A DNA stretch of 64,000 nucleotides, taken from positions 372,001-436,000 of the forward strand of contig NW_003314363.1 of assembly GCF_000143415.4 (NCBI RefSeq), in the 5' to 3' direction. The notes under the pieces were generated by a model. The model did no database searches and was not told the DNA's origin. It was given only the letters and a program-made list of their open reading frames with translations. Below are positions 1 to 10,900 of this stretch, one piece after another. The DNA is from Selaginella moellendorffii (taxonomy: Eukaryota; Streptophyta; Lycopodiopsida; Selaginellales; Selaginellaceae). Position numbers and translations under genes: made by a program. Positions within the stretch are counted from its first letter, which is position 1. Each line of letters starts with the position of its first letter.

Positions 1-1082
1 CGTCACCACCTACATTATCCACTGCCAAATGCTCCCCGTTCGACGAAGATCTCCAGGCCCGGGAGAGATCTGCTCTACTCAAGCTCGTGCCCGTTGTGAA
101 GCCATTCCGTTTTCGCGGAGAGCTCGCAGGGCCTGGCTTGGGCCAGTTTATCCGAGGCTTGCCGCGCACTGTCTCCCACTCGCTGCCATCGGATGATTCA
201 AGCCTCTGGTTGCTGAAAAGCTTGAGCAACGCTGCTGTCTGCAAAGTTTCCAGGGAATTAAAAAAAGAAAGAAAAAATTTAATAAACGAATTAGTACAAA
301 GTTGCGAGTACCTCGGACATGGACAGCTCTAGCCTGAATTTCTTTGCTTCATAATGGAAGAGTACCGGCCGAAAGGCATCCTCTTCAAGCGGTGCCCGAT
401 TTTCTCGAATCCGCACGCGAACCTGGATGGATTCTCCCGGGTGTAAGTTGATGATCTACCACCCTTTGCAGTTAGATAGAACTACACGCAACTTACCTGC
501 GCCGGATATCTGGAAACATCAACTCCGGACCTCGCATCCTTGTTGATCCAAGCATCCGGCTCGATATTCAAGCCACCATCACTAGATGCCTACAAGTAGA
601 CGCAAAGTATTAAACCAAAACAAAAGAAGAACTTGGAATAAGATGGTTTTCTCGGGCTCACCTCAAATACTCCGTGCAAGCATCTGTTACTGTAGTTGTA
701 GAGAAATAGTGGCAACCCTTTGCGTATGCCTTTGACGGAATCAATGAAACTCCTTGGCAGCCCTGCAGAGAGAGAGAGAGAGAGAGAAAGAGAAGAGGAG
801 AACAGCACGATCGATTCAACACGGATCTAAACAGAGCAATTTGAAACAGTCACTCCATCCAATTAAGAACAACCAAAAAAGAAGCGAAGAGAAAATGGGA
901 GAAAACGAAAAAAGACAAAAGATTTTACCGAAGAGGCACCGCTCAAAGTCTTCGGGCATGGTCTCATCGTTGCAAAAGAAGATGAATCCGCCCAGCGGCT
1001 GCTCGTGCGGGGACAATCGCGGTACCTCCTGCGGCACGCGCCGCTCCAAGAGAAGCCTGTGATGGTGCGCATTCACAACCAT
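1..1082 (-). CDS. DCD-domain (development and cell death) protein, 3' part missing
   Basis: Exons on the minus strand: 1082-929, 762-663, 589-497, 422-312, 238-1 (continues off the left edge). The 232 visible codons contain a plant DCD domain at about residues 30-150: an LGGFIFFCNDET block, then GLPLFLYNYSNRCLHGVFE, then a Trp-containing segment and RVRIRENRAPLEEDAFRPVL ending in FRLELSM. This block order is characteristic of DCD proteins, which in plants are linked to stress signalling and cell death; the biochemical role is poorly known. Start: the ATG at 1082 opens directly onto the domain; an in-frame ATG at 1151 is possible. After the domain comes a Ser/Arg/Pro-rich stretch that gives no further identity. 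All junctions are GT-AG and phases agree. The product after residue 232 cannot be judged from this window. Confidence 0.85.
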
Positions 1083-1565
1083 GTCTGTGTCGCGGCCAAA
1101 ACCATCCAAAGAAGGGAGAAATCTCTGAAATCTCAACAAAATCCTTGCCACGGAGAGAAGACACCGATTCCAAGCGCTAGAAATCTCACTCCGCCCGCCC
1201 CGGCGGGCCTGATTAGCTCCGTCACCGGGGCGAAAGCTTCCAGAACAGCAAATTCGTGGAGAATCTCAGAGAATTCGGCTGCTGCGGGGGAGAGAGAATG
1301 AAAAGCCCTAATCTCTTCCACACAAACCCTAAAAAATTTAATGTCCCGTGTCAAACTATATCGCTGAAAGCCTTTTTTTTTTTCTAAAAGACCACTATCT
1401 CTTCCGGGTTCCCTGGTCCAGTTGCCAAAGCGAAAGGAGAAAAATTCAACCAAAGAGTGTCCTCCTCTGTACGAAGCACTCCAAATTTTTTTTCCAAAAT
1501 TCCTTTTTTTTTTCCACGGCGAATGAATGATATATATATTTTTGTCTCGAGAGCAGTCGCGTCCT

Positions 1566-2670
1566 CTAAAAACCTCCAAAAATCGCGAGGAATGCCTCCG
1601 CGTTGGTCAGGTCGTTGAGAATCACGGCATTCGTGCCGCTGGCTTGACGCAATTCACTGCCGGTGAAAATCCCGGTGCACACGGCGACGGGAAGAGCGCC
1701 TCCGAGCTCGGCCGCAGCGACGTCGTTGGGCTGTAGAAAAAAGTTTTTTTTTTTCTTGTGAGCAAAGATGGAAAGAACAAGAAAAAACGTGTTTTTTTTT
1801 TTTTTTTCTCTTTGCTTACCGTGTCGCCAACGTGAGCGTGCAGACGGATGGTCTTGTCGAAGAGCTGGAGAGCTTTTTGGCGAGAGAGCTTGACGAGCTC
1901 GCCGCGGTCTTCATGGTCACTGCCAAATCTTCGCAAGACAAGAGAGTTTTCTCTTCGTCTTGATGGGAAAGAACGACCGAATCGAAGAACTTACCCTCCG
2001 AAATGGGGGACGCTGAAGAACTCCTCGATCCCCAAGCTGACCATCTTCATCCAAGCAATGCCCTCGAGGTTTCCAGTCACCTAGTTGCCAAAAAAGTGAT
2101 TCAAGGTCTGAGCACGACCGGAAAGAGAGGAAGAAGACAATGGGATTTCTTACCAGGCCAATTAAGAAGCTTTCATCCTTGGAGAGCGTCTGGAGGAGAT
2201 GATAAACTCCTGGAAGAAGTTCCAATCCATCTCCAATCTCCGACGCGTGATCGTGTGCGTAGCCAACCATGCTGGCTTTCAGCTCTGGAAGCTTGGCCGT
2301 GGCCTCCTGTAACAAGTGAGATTGCCAAATCACAGTATTTTTTTGTTCTTTCAATCGATCCATACAAACCTGTCTTGGAACCCCGTAATGCTCCAGAGTG
2401 CTCACGAGAATGATCGGATCGGTGCTCCCATGGTGCTACATCGGGTATAGAGATCATAGAAACTTCATTCGTACACCCAGATCTAACACTTACCTTGACA
2501 ACATCAATGGTAGCATCGCGCACGCCAAATATTTCCTCCATGGCGTGCGAGAAGGCGCGCTTGTGGAGGCGATTCGCGAGCGGCCCGACACTGCGCATCA
2601 GAGTGCCATCCACATCGAATGTGACGAGGATCTTGCCGCCATCGCCATCGCCATCGCCATTGCCCGCCAT
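1566..2670 (-). CDS. HAD-superfamily phosphatase (subfamily IA-like)
   Basis: Six exons (2670-2494, 2435-2370, 2306-2154, 2080-1995, 1928-1820, 1730-1566) give 251 residues. HAD motif I is FDVDGTL (nucleophile D19, acid/base D21). Motif II is the Thr of LVTGN. The motif III Lys lies in the LSRQKAL segment, and motif IV is HVGDTPND. A helical cap with an HGSTDPII segment sits between motifs I and II. This set is typical of phosphoglycolate-phosphatase-like hydrolases that cleave phosphomonoesters using Mg2+; the substrate cannot be read from sequence. A short GD-rich tract (GDGDGDGG) follows the start and no transit peptide is visible, so cytosolic location is inferred. The start codon lies 95 bp downstream of the stop codon of the next gene on the same strand. 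Confidence 0.9.
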
Positions 2671-2764
2671 GGAAAGAAATGCGAATCTTCTCAGATGCCA
2701 TAGCTTTGCCCTAATTCGTACAAGTATCTTTCGTACAGGCACACTAAGAAAAGTGGTATTTTTT

Positions 2765-5700
2765 CTACTTCAACTCATAGTATCTGTTGGTTTTGGGATC
2801 ATAGTAACAATCCAGCGTTGGATCATAGAGCAAATCGAGGTCGTCTTCGGATGTTCCTTCGAGATCTGGAGGAGCGAAAGAAGCAAAGTTTGTCACCAAG
2901 AACTTGAATGAATCATATCAAATACCATCAGCCGCGGCTGGACGTCCGCAAAGCTCCTCTAACTGTGCCGATCTTGACTTCCTGCGAGAGGAGCTCGGGC
3001 CGGGAGAGATCTTCCGAGCGCTCTTTGGGCCGGTGGCGCTTCTCCTGCTGGAGTCAAAAAGAAAAAGTTCGCAAGTGCAAAAGAGAAAAAAGAGAACTTG
3101 GTTAGTGACAAAAGGTGATAGTTACCTGTCTAGCTTGAGGACCGGCTTTGCGACCATATGGGGCTCAAACACCGGCTCCTCGCCAGAATCCTCAAACTCT
3201 TCCTCGTCATGCTCATCGTATGCATCGTGCGAATCGTGCTCGTTTAGATTACTGTGGTCCTGTAAAAGCAAAAGAATCTCACAAGTGGAGCTGGGGAAAA
3301 CAAAAAGAAGAAGAAAAAAAAAACACATTACCTGTTCGTGAACAACAAACAAATCATCGGCGCTATCAAACGGAGTGATAGCCACAGTGGTTTCTTCTGG
3401 CAAGAAGAAAGAACAAAGAGTTAAAAACCAAACATTCAAGTTTTTAAAGGTGGACCTTCCAAGTTCTAGAGGTGGAACTCCCAAGTTCTAGAGGGAACTT
3501 CCAAGTTATAGAGAAGAACTTCCAGTTCTAGAGGTGGAACTTACGTACCCTTGGCGATGGCATCGCTGCTGGGAGCCTTTCCCCCGCTCAACCGCGTCTT
3601 CTTGACGAGGTCCTCGAGATCATTCAGCGCGCTGGGGCTGCCCCGGCCCGAGCTCCCCGAGCACCAGCTCTCATCGTCCGACGCCGACGCCGAGTTGTTC
3701 CCTTCCCGGAGCATGAAGTCCTTCTCCAGCTCAAACTGGTAGAACTTGAGCCCCTCGGCGTCCCTGCCCGCGATCGTCTTGGACGGCTTTTGCTCGGCTT
3801 GCGACGAGGACGAGTTCGCCGGCTGTGGAGCCTGTGCCAGGTCCGGAGCAGCGGTATCCTCCGAGGCCTCCTTCTCCTTGTCCTCGCCATCCTCGGACAT
3901 GGACGAGAAGATCTCCGTGTCGTCCTGTGCGTAGTCTCCCAGCTTCTCAAACAAGGTGTGCACCTTGAAGTTCATGTCGTCGGAGCCGCGAGCGCTGGCG
4001 GATCTCTCCCATCCGCACGGGGTGATGGGGGGAGAGTCCTCGTACCTGGCCTGCTGCCTGAAATCCTTGGCTCTCACCAGCTCGGCCTCCTTCCGCCCGT
4101 GCTTGCCGTTTGCGATGTATGGTATCTCGGCTCGCTTCCACGCCTGTTCTTCCTTCTTCTTTCCCGGCTTTGCGCCACCACCACCTTTCATAAGCTCGAC
4201 AGCATTCTCGGCCTTCTTCTCGACTCTGGCGGCTTCGTTGCTGGCTACTAGCATTGCTGCAATGTTGTTGGTGTTGTTCTCGCCTTTCTTGGTCGTGGTT
4301 GTGCTGGGAGTTTGGATGTCTGGAGTGGAGGACCTCGCAAGCATGGGAGACCTCCGGTCGAGCTTCTCCGGGGCCGTCCTGTTGGTCGTCGTGTCCATGG
4401 AGGTGTCCGGCGGGAGCGGGAGCTTTGGCTGCTTCTCCCTGACGTGCCTTTCTTCGATGGTGGCCTGAGTATTTTGCTGCGTGGTGGAGGAGACGAGAGG
4501 CATCCTGGAGCCAAACGCGACGTGCACCTGTCTCGGATACTCCATCCTGTTCAATGTCAACTTTCTGGCGCTCAGGACAGACTCCGGACCACCTCGAGCT
4601 GCATCGATCGTGAAGTCAGTTTCAAGCAAGAGAGAACTAGAACAAGCAAACAAAGGCAAGAAGAAGAAGAAGAAGAAGAAGAAGAAGGAGTCTCAAACTT
4701 ACCATCAATGGAAGGAATCTCAATGCCAAGAGCAGACTGTAACTTCGCAATATCAATCACTTGCGAACAGTTCTCCACCCCCGACGCAAACATATGTTCT
4801 TGAGGGAGCGGTTCCTCGATGCCAAGCGCATTCTCGCCTCCAGTCTCTGCTAGCCGGGTCCTCAGCGTGAATATCTTCCGGAGCTTACAGACGGGTCCTA
4901 GGACAATAACTTCAACGGACCTGTGGATCAAGAAACCAAAACCAAAATGAAACGAGTGTTAAAAACATCTCCAGGACCTTTAGACTATTGCACGGAGGCC
5001 ACTATTCTCACCGAAAACTTATTACCCGGAAACAATTGTAGAAAAGGTCTGGGACATGCAGTGCCAAGCTGAGCCAAATGTTCCGCATTATCTGTCGATC
5101 ACAGCCTTGATCCTTTGATTATGCTTGGGAGATTTCCAGAGCATCTAGCTTACCATTGAGATTGGAATCTGGCAGTGAAGAGGCGTGATCTTGAGCTCGC
5201 TGAAAGAGGTGGAAAAGTACATCTTTCGCCGAGTATTCGTAGTGTCACTCACCCTGCATCTCTACTGATTGTTACTACTGCAACGAGAAAAGCACTAAAA
5301 GAAGAATGAAATCGCAAAGGATAGATCATATACCTTAGCTCGAAGTTGAAATGCTGTCCGGAGGGAATAAAGAGCTGTAGCACCAGATATGGATGAATCA
5401 ACTGGAGGCCTGACTCAATCACAATGAGAAAAAAAGGAGGTAAGCTCAACTCATAAGCTTTGCAAAACAAAAACAACAAAAACAAAAGAGTATCACACCT
5501 GTTTTGGTCTCGTCCTTCGGTAGCTGGATCTTGGACGAATGCGCTCCAGTACAGGAATACACATAGCCTTTCACCGATTTGTCATAAACCTGCGAAGAAG
5601 AAAAAGAAGAAAAAAGAGATAAAAATCCCATCTTTCGTGCTGGAAAATCAATGGGAGTGTACCTTTTGGATACCTTTCCCGCAGAGCTTGCAATTCACCA

Positions 5701-5993
5701 AGGGATTGCTTCCCTGCAACCAGAAAACACACACACACACACACACGCCCACACAAGATGGAATGAGAAAACCAATATCTTGGAGCGAGCAATACCTGAG
5801 CACTAAACACTGTAAACGTCGATCCTCCTTGGTACTGTGAAGACCTCCCAGCCATGACCGCGCCCCCGCCTTTGGTCCCGATAGCTGCCGGAATGCTCAC
5901 GGTGGCGATGCCCGTCATACTCGCGCTGCTCATCTTGTTTGCCGCCCCGGCACTCCGGCCTTCGATACCCAGAGTTGCCATACTGTAATGCAT
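2765..5993 (-). CDS. CFAP20DC-like (C3orf67-type) cilia- and flagella-associated protein
   Basis: Twelve exons: 5993-5796, 5713-5663, 5589-5499, 5409-5334, 5253-5154, 5091-5012, 4920-4703, 4598-3549, 3396-3332, 3259-3126, 3047-2926, 2865-2765; 761 residues. The N-terminal CFAP20-type fold shows YQGGSTFTVFSAQ, SSKIQLPKDETKTGLQLI, LVLQLFIPSGQHFNFEL, TRRKMYFSTSFSELKITPLH and CKLRKIFTLR, the same block order as animal CFAP20DC. A long acidic, low-complexity middle follows (the 1050-nt exon), then the conserved C-terminal tail DLLYDPTLDCYYDPKTNRYYE. CFAP20-family proteins belong to axonemal inner junctions and motile cilia; the role here is inferred. ATGs at 5993 and 5981 are both possible starts. 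An intron at about 3449-3541 contains an imperfect short tandem repeat. The upstream neighbour is divergent, 296 bp away. Confidence 0.88.
3449..3541. repeat. Imperfect minisatellite inside an intron of the CFAP20DC-like gene
   Basis: About four imperfect copies of a 22-28 bp unit built on AACTTCCAAGTTCTAGAGG occupy most of the intron between the 1050-nt exon and the next one. The repeat ends at the splice donor region. No function is implied. Confidence 0.7.
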
Positions 5994-6289
5994 CTGTGTA
6001 CCATCGATCGGCTTCCCAGCTCCTCTTCCACGAAAGCTCTCGCTTCTTGCTTGCTAGGGCTGTAAACGCAATGAAAAGTTAGTTACAGGGGTTCCCGGTC
6101 CCGTGAAACTTTGGCCTTCTTTCCTTTTTAACCTTTTAATTGTTTTTTTTTTCGTGTTTGTTTTCCACTTGGCGGTTGCTCTGATTCAGGTGAAGAACCG
6201 GCCGGTACTTTGGAGAAGCCTCTCTTCCTTTTTTTCGTTTCTTCGCTTCGTCTGGTTGCTCGAACTCTTGGTTTTGTATAAATGTGGTG
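5994..6289. promoter_or_regulatory. Short shared upstream region of two divergent genes
   Basis: Only 296 bp separate the start codon of the CFAP20DC-like gene (minus) from that of the DUF1218 gene (plus), so both promoters and both 5' leaders must lie here. It contains a T-rich tract and a TATAAA-like element (TATAAAT, 6278-6284) only a few bases before the plus-strand ATG. That is too close to be its TATA box unless the real start codon is downstream. No motif can be assigned with certainty. Confidence 0.4.
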
Positions 6290-7237
6290 ATGGCGATCAC
6301 CCGCGCCGACTTGGAGATCAGAAAGGGTCTCTTCTCCGGCAAGGTGAGCAACAGCTTGATCATCGTGGGGACGCTGCTGCTGGGTTTTATCGCGTTTGCG
6401 TTTTGCTTGATTGCCGAGACTGCACGAACACAGGTACATCTCGTCAAAGCTCTTCTCGAGTAAGGAAAAGAAAAGCTAGAAAAGAAGACGACCTTAACTG
6501 TGGGTGCCAATGGCTGCTACAGGTGCTATGGACGTCCATGTCCGTCCCCAGCCTCTTGGACACCGATGCCTACACGGACATGAAGTGCAGCTACTCCAAA
6601 GCCGGGAGCGCGGCGCTCGCCTGCGCTCTTGGAGCTTTGATCGCGATGGTGATCTCGCTCGCTCTGGCTTTGTCGAGGAAGAACTCGGAAGAGATCATCC
6701 AGCCCCTCAGCATCTGGAACACGAGCACCACCGTCACGTCGGCTCTTCGATGGCAAGCCGCGATATTTCTCGTCACGTCCTGGTAACATAAAAAAAATCA
6801 AGCAAAGTTCTCAAGAGTGATCCAAAGTGTTTTGTTTTAATTTACATACCAGGACCTCCTTCGCGGTTGCAGCAGCATTGTTGCTGATTGGAATTATCCT
6901 AGAGGCAGGCATTGTGTTTGAGTCCTCGAGGAGAACCGAGCCAAGAGATCAATGCCTGGTGGTTAGCCAGGGACTGTTCACCGGAGCCGGGATCTTCGCT
7001 CTCGTGTCAACTTCCGCGATGTCCGCCTTCTACATCGCAGCTCTTCATGCGGTGAAGCTCGAGCAGCGAACCCAAGCCGCGAACCAGGAGCTCTCCACGA
7101 CCGTGGGTGGCGAATCCAACACGAGAGCCGCAGAAACCAGCACCATTGTCAACGACGAAGACGCTCCTCCTCCATCGCCACCACTTTCCTCCATCGCTAC
7201 GGCTACGGCTTCCTCTGCAAATCCCAAAGGGGTTTAA
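6290..7237 (+). CDS. DUF1218 (MWL-like) four-transmembrane plant protein
   Basis: Exons 6290-6433, 6523-6782 and 6853-7237 give 262 residues. Four hydrophobic segments are visible: about 25-43 (SLIIVGTLLLGFIAFAFCLI), one rich in Ala/Leu/Val (ALACALGALIAMVISLALAL), one starting AAIFLVTSWTSFAVAAALLL, and GLFTGAGIFALVSTSAMSAF. Conserved Cys residues lie in loops (KCSY, DQCLV). The ER-entry MAITRADLEI start and this spacing are typical of the land-plant DUF1218 family, which includes the MWL1/MWL2 (modifying wall lignin) membrane proteins. A wall-related role here is inference. The C-terminal 60 residues are hydrophilic and Thr/Ser/Pro-rich, probably cytosolic. Confidence 0.85.
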
Positions 7238-7239
7238 GA

Positions 7240-10200
7240 TCATCGAAATGGAAACTTGACAAGCCTACTATATCTCGACGGGACCCCTCGAGGACGCTGA
7301 TCAAAGCGTTGACAATTTACGCCGCTAAGTTGTTTCAGCGTCTGGACTTTAACACACTGGAGAAGACAAGCATAGCCTTGCAGATTTAAGTCTCAAACTT
7401 GACAGCTCTTGCACTGAGAAGGAAACTTTGACGCTGCTCTTCTATTCTTCTACGCTCTTATCACTTCTACAAACGGTATAAGCTCCTCGCTCATTCCCAC
7501 CAACAACAAAAGCAGCAGATTGTAATGATCTAAAGACACTAGAGCAAAGGAAGAGTCCAAAACGATTAGAGATGAATCAGCACCCATTTTGCTTATTTAG
7601 ACTTGCATGCCACTTCATTGTTTACATAGACCTCATTATTAAGGATGATGTATGTAATTATTTTTAAGTATTTAAAAGTAAAACATAAAATATACTTTTT
7701 ATTCTACTATAACAGCATTATCCTTATTGTATAGCATAATATGAATACATATTATTAATTGGAACATTTATATATAATGATTGTTGGGTTGATTATGGTT
7801 CAAAGTGGTTGAATCAATTGAACTCCACTCATTATACAGTCAACCACTCTTAAAATTCTGTTTATTTAATTACTAAAGTTCATATAAATTATATTGAATT
7901 GATATAAAATATAGTGAAAAGATCCCTTCCTCACTATAGTACAATAAAAGGAGTATACAACTCTTACTTTCAAGAATATATTTGATGAAAAATATATATT
8001 AAATTATAGTCACATACCCATTAACAACATAAAGTTTAATATACTAATTTAGAGGTAGTCATTAAAAATTTACTGGGAGCAAGGAGTGAGCATGGCAACG
8101 GGGTAACTATGTAAAAAACAAGATGCATTTCTCCCCAACAATGTTTGCTGAAGGCTTTACTCCTTCTTTCAGGTCATGCACACTTGCTGGTGGCTGGTTG
8201 ATGATGGACATGGAGCTGTGCTTACATGATGATGGCTGGGTATAATTTCAATTCCAACAGTTGGGTCCATCAAAGGAGGTATGGGAAGTTTGCAAAGAGA
8301 AGGTGGTGGAGGCGTATAAAACTTTGCAGCTCAAGTTTCCTGGGGATTTGCAAAAGGCATCATGTATAATCTTTCGAGCAAGCAATTAGCTTTTCTGGAC
8401 TTTGATTCGGCCAGGCTCGAAGGACAAGACCAAGTACCCATTGCTAATTAACCCTCATGGTGTGGGTCCTTGCAAACCTATAAAAGTCAAACATGACCAA
8501 TAGTTGTTTGCTACTGAGTTGGTTCTAGCCTTTGCTGATTAAATAAGAAAATGCTGCAAAGCTGCCATTAAACTGAACTACTACCACATTACTCTAAACT
8601 TGGTCACACTTGGGAGAATAAACCAGCTACAAGACCTCCCACTTAGATTTTGCAACCTATTGGTCTTCTATATAAGGGTGACTAGAAATCCAGAAGATAA
8701 TCATTCCCTTCTATATGGTGGCTTGTGGTCTTATTGAAACTATGTCACAATGCAAAACAACATGAAACCCATGTTAAGGATATAGTATGAGCGTCCAACA
8801 AATAATGCTCTTCTAAACTATTGATTTATAGCATTGTTTGAGTCTTCTGATAGAGGATGGTCCAAAGTTGAGTTGAGCTTAACTCAACTTAAGTAAATGA
8901 AAGTCAATGAAAGTCAATTTAGTCAATTAAAAGTCTTATAAAGGAAATCTAAATTGAAGAAATGAAGGCTCTAACAAACTTTAAAATATTGAAACATGTA
9001 AGTAATTGGGTTAAAAGTTTCTACTAGAATGAATTATTTAAAAAAGATAAAATGAATAAGAATTTATCTTTTCTAAAGTTATATTATTTTACTGATTACT
9101 ATTATAGTTATCATCTATATAAATTTTTGACTAATTTTAAGCTGTTATATATTTATATACTATTCCTTTATTAGAAAGTTTTTATTATTAAGAAGATGGG
9201 AAGCAAGGAAAATAAAGGTGAATAAGAGTTGTGGTGCAAAGGAATGTGAAAATATTAATTTTGTTTCACTACCACAATTTCCATATTACACTCTTGGTCT
9301 TTATTACCCATTTGAAAATGTGGAGGGCACTTTCATTATTGATGAAAATACTTATGTTACTTCCAAAATAACAATTTAGAACAAGAGAAATGAATAGCAA
9401 AGGAGAAAGCACAAAATAAAACTTTTCATGACATTTGTAATTTATATATTAATTCATATCAAAAACTCTATTGCCTATCTATATCACAATCCCTCCATAT
9501 AAAAAGACCAAGATCTATTTTTATGGTGAATCTCTAACAAGAGTGTTCAGGAGTTATTTGTGAATAATAATAAAAGAAAATTGAAATCTTTTGAAAGACT
9601 TAAAAGTAATATCACATCAAAGAATCAACTTTATCTATATTTCCAAGACTAAAAGGTAATTTTATATGAGAGAATAACAACATGCCAATATACCACTATA
9701 ATGCAATTTATATTTCCCTACAGTCTATCTCCCTAGAAAATTGGTATATGTAGAAAATAATATGTACATAGTGAAGTAGGTTATTATCAGAATGATAGAG
9801 CATATGTATATATGATAATTTAGAATTCTAAAAGCTCTTATGTTTACAAGCAAGCTATGATTATGAAACCCTATTTCCAAGACTAACATTTCAAAAATCT
9901 GAGTATTGTCAATGTCATAATAAATAAACTTCATTCCCAAGACTAAAACTTAATATATAAACTACCAAGAAAAGTTATAGTCATTATAGTTTTTTTATTT
10001 TTCTTAAGATCTTTGGAAGTTTATATAAAAATAGCATGAAAGAAAGTCATTGCTACTTGTATTTAACATCCTAGCATTTTATACCAATCTCCACTTCTAT
10101 CCTTAAGTTCTACCAACATTCCACTTTTACCTCGACATAATAATATTCTTTTTGCTGAGGGCTCTAGTGAAGTTAAACTAAAGCTCCCTATATATAAAAT

Positions 10201-10900
10201 TCCAGATCTTGCTACTACCTCTAGTGCTTCAAGAGTAATACCATATGTTTTTGCAAGATTTTTCTCCTGATATGGTGGGACTTCTTAAAAGTACAAAACG
10301 CTATTATATTTGATGTTTAATATGCTATTTTTTTTGGATAAGACAAATGGTTTTATGGCTTTACAATTTTTTCTTGAGAACTGTAACAATTGCATAATAG
10401 TAGGTCTAGAAAATATGCACGTAAATGTACAATAAATTCAAGAACAAGTTACAAACACATACCCATAACAACATCCCCTTGGGAAACACTACATTAGCTA
10501 ATGCAAAATATAAGGTTTTTAAGCCACTCTATAGTGGAATGTAAGATTTAAAATTACTTTACTACTACTATAGTATTGTCTCTTTTAAAAGAAAAAAAAA
10601 TTAATGAAATTATATTAATTGTAGGCAACATACTTTGTTCTAAATAGTGCTATCATATCATATACAATTGTTTACAAGATGTTTAAGGAGGAGATGCAAC
10701 ACACAAGCACTACAAAGTGATGGTAACAAAGGAGAATAACAATTTACAATTATGATATTTGACACTAACACTAATATTGACACTATCACTGACATCTAAC
10801 ACTTTAACAGATATTTAATATATAATAAGCTTTTTATTTTATGTAAGAATGCAATTAACTTTCTTTTACTTCATCATCAACATATTGATTCCTTTTATGC
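7240..10900. other. AT-rich intergenic DNA, no gene seen
   Basis: Base composition changes sharply after about 7600 to AT-rich DNA full of stops in all frames. No conserved protein motif, LTR pair or RNA gene was recognised. The first ~370 bp after the DUF1218 stop probably hold its 3' UTR and polyadenylation site. This is the left edge of the repeat island that extends to about 36.5 kb. Confidence 0.6.

Noticed and set aside
3541-4251. Plus-strand open frames across the large CFAP20DC exon
   Set aside because: They are antisense shadows of the 1050-nt minus-strand exon and show no family motif.
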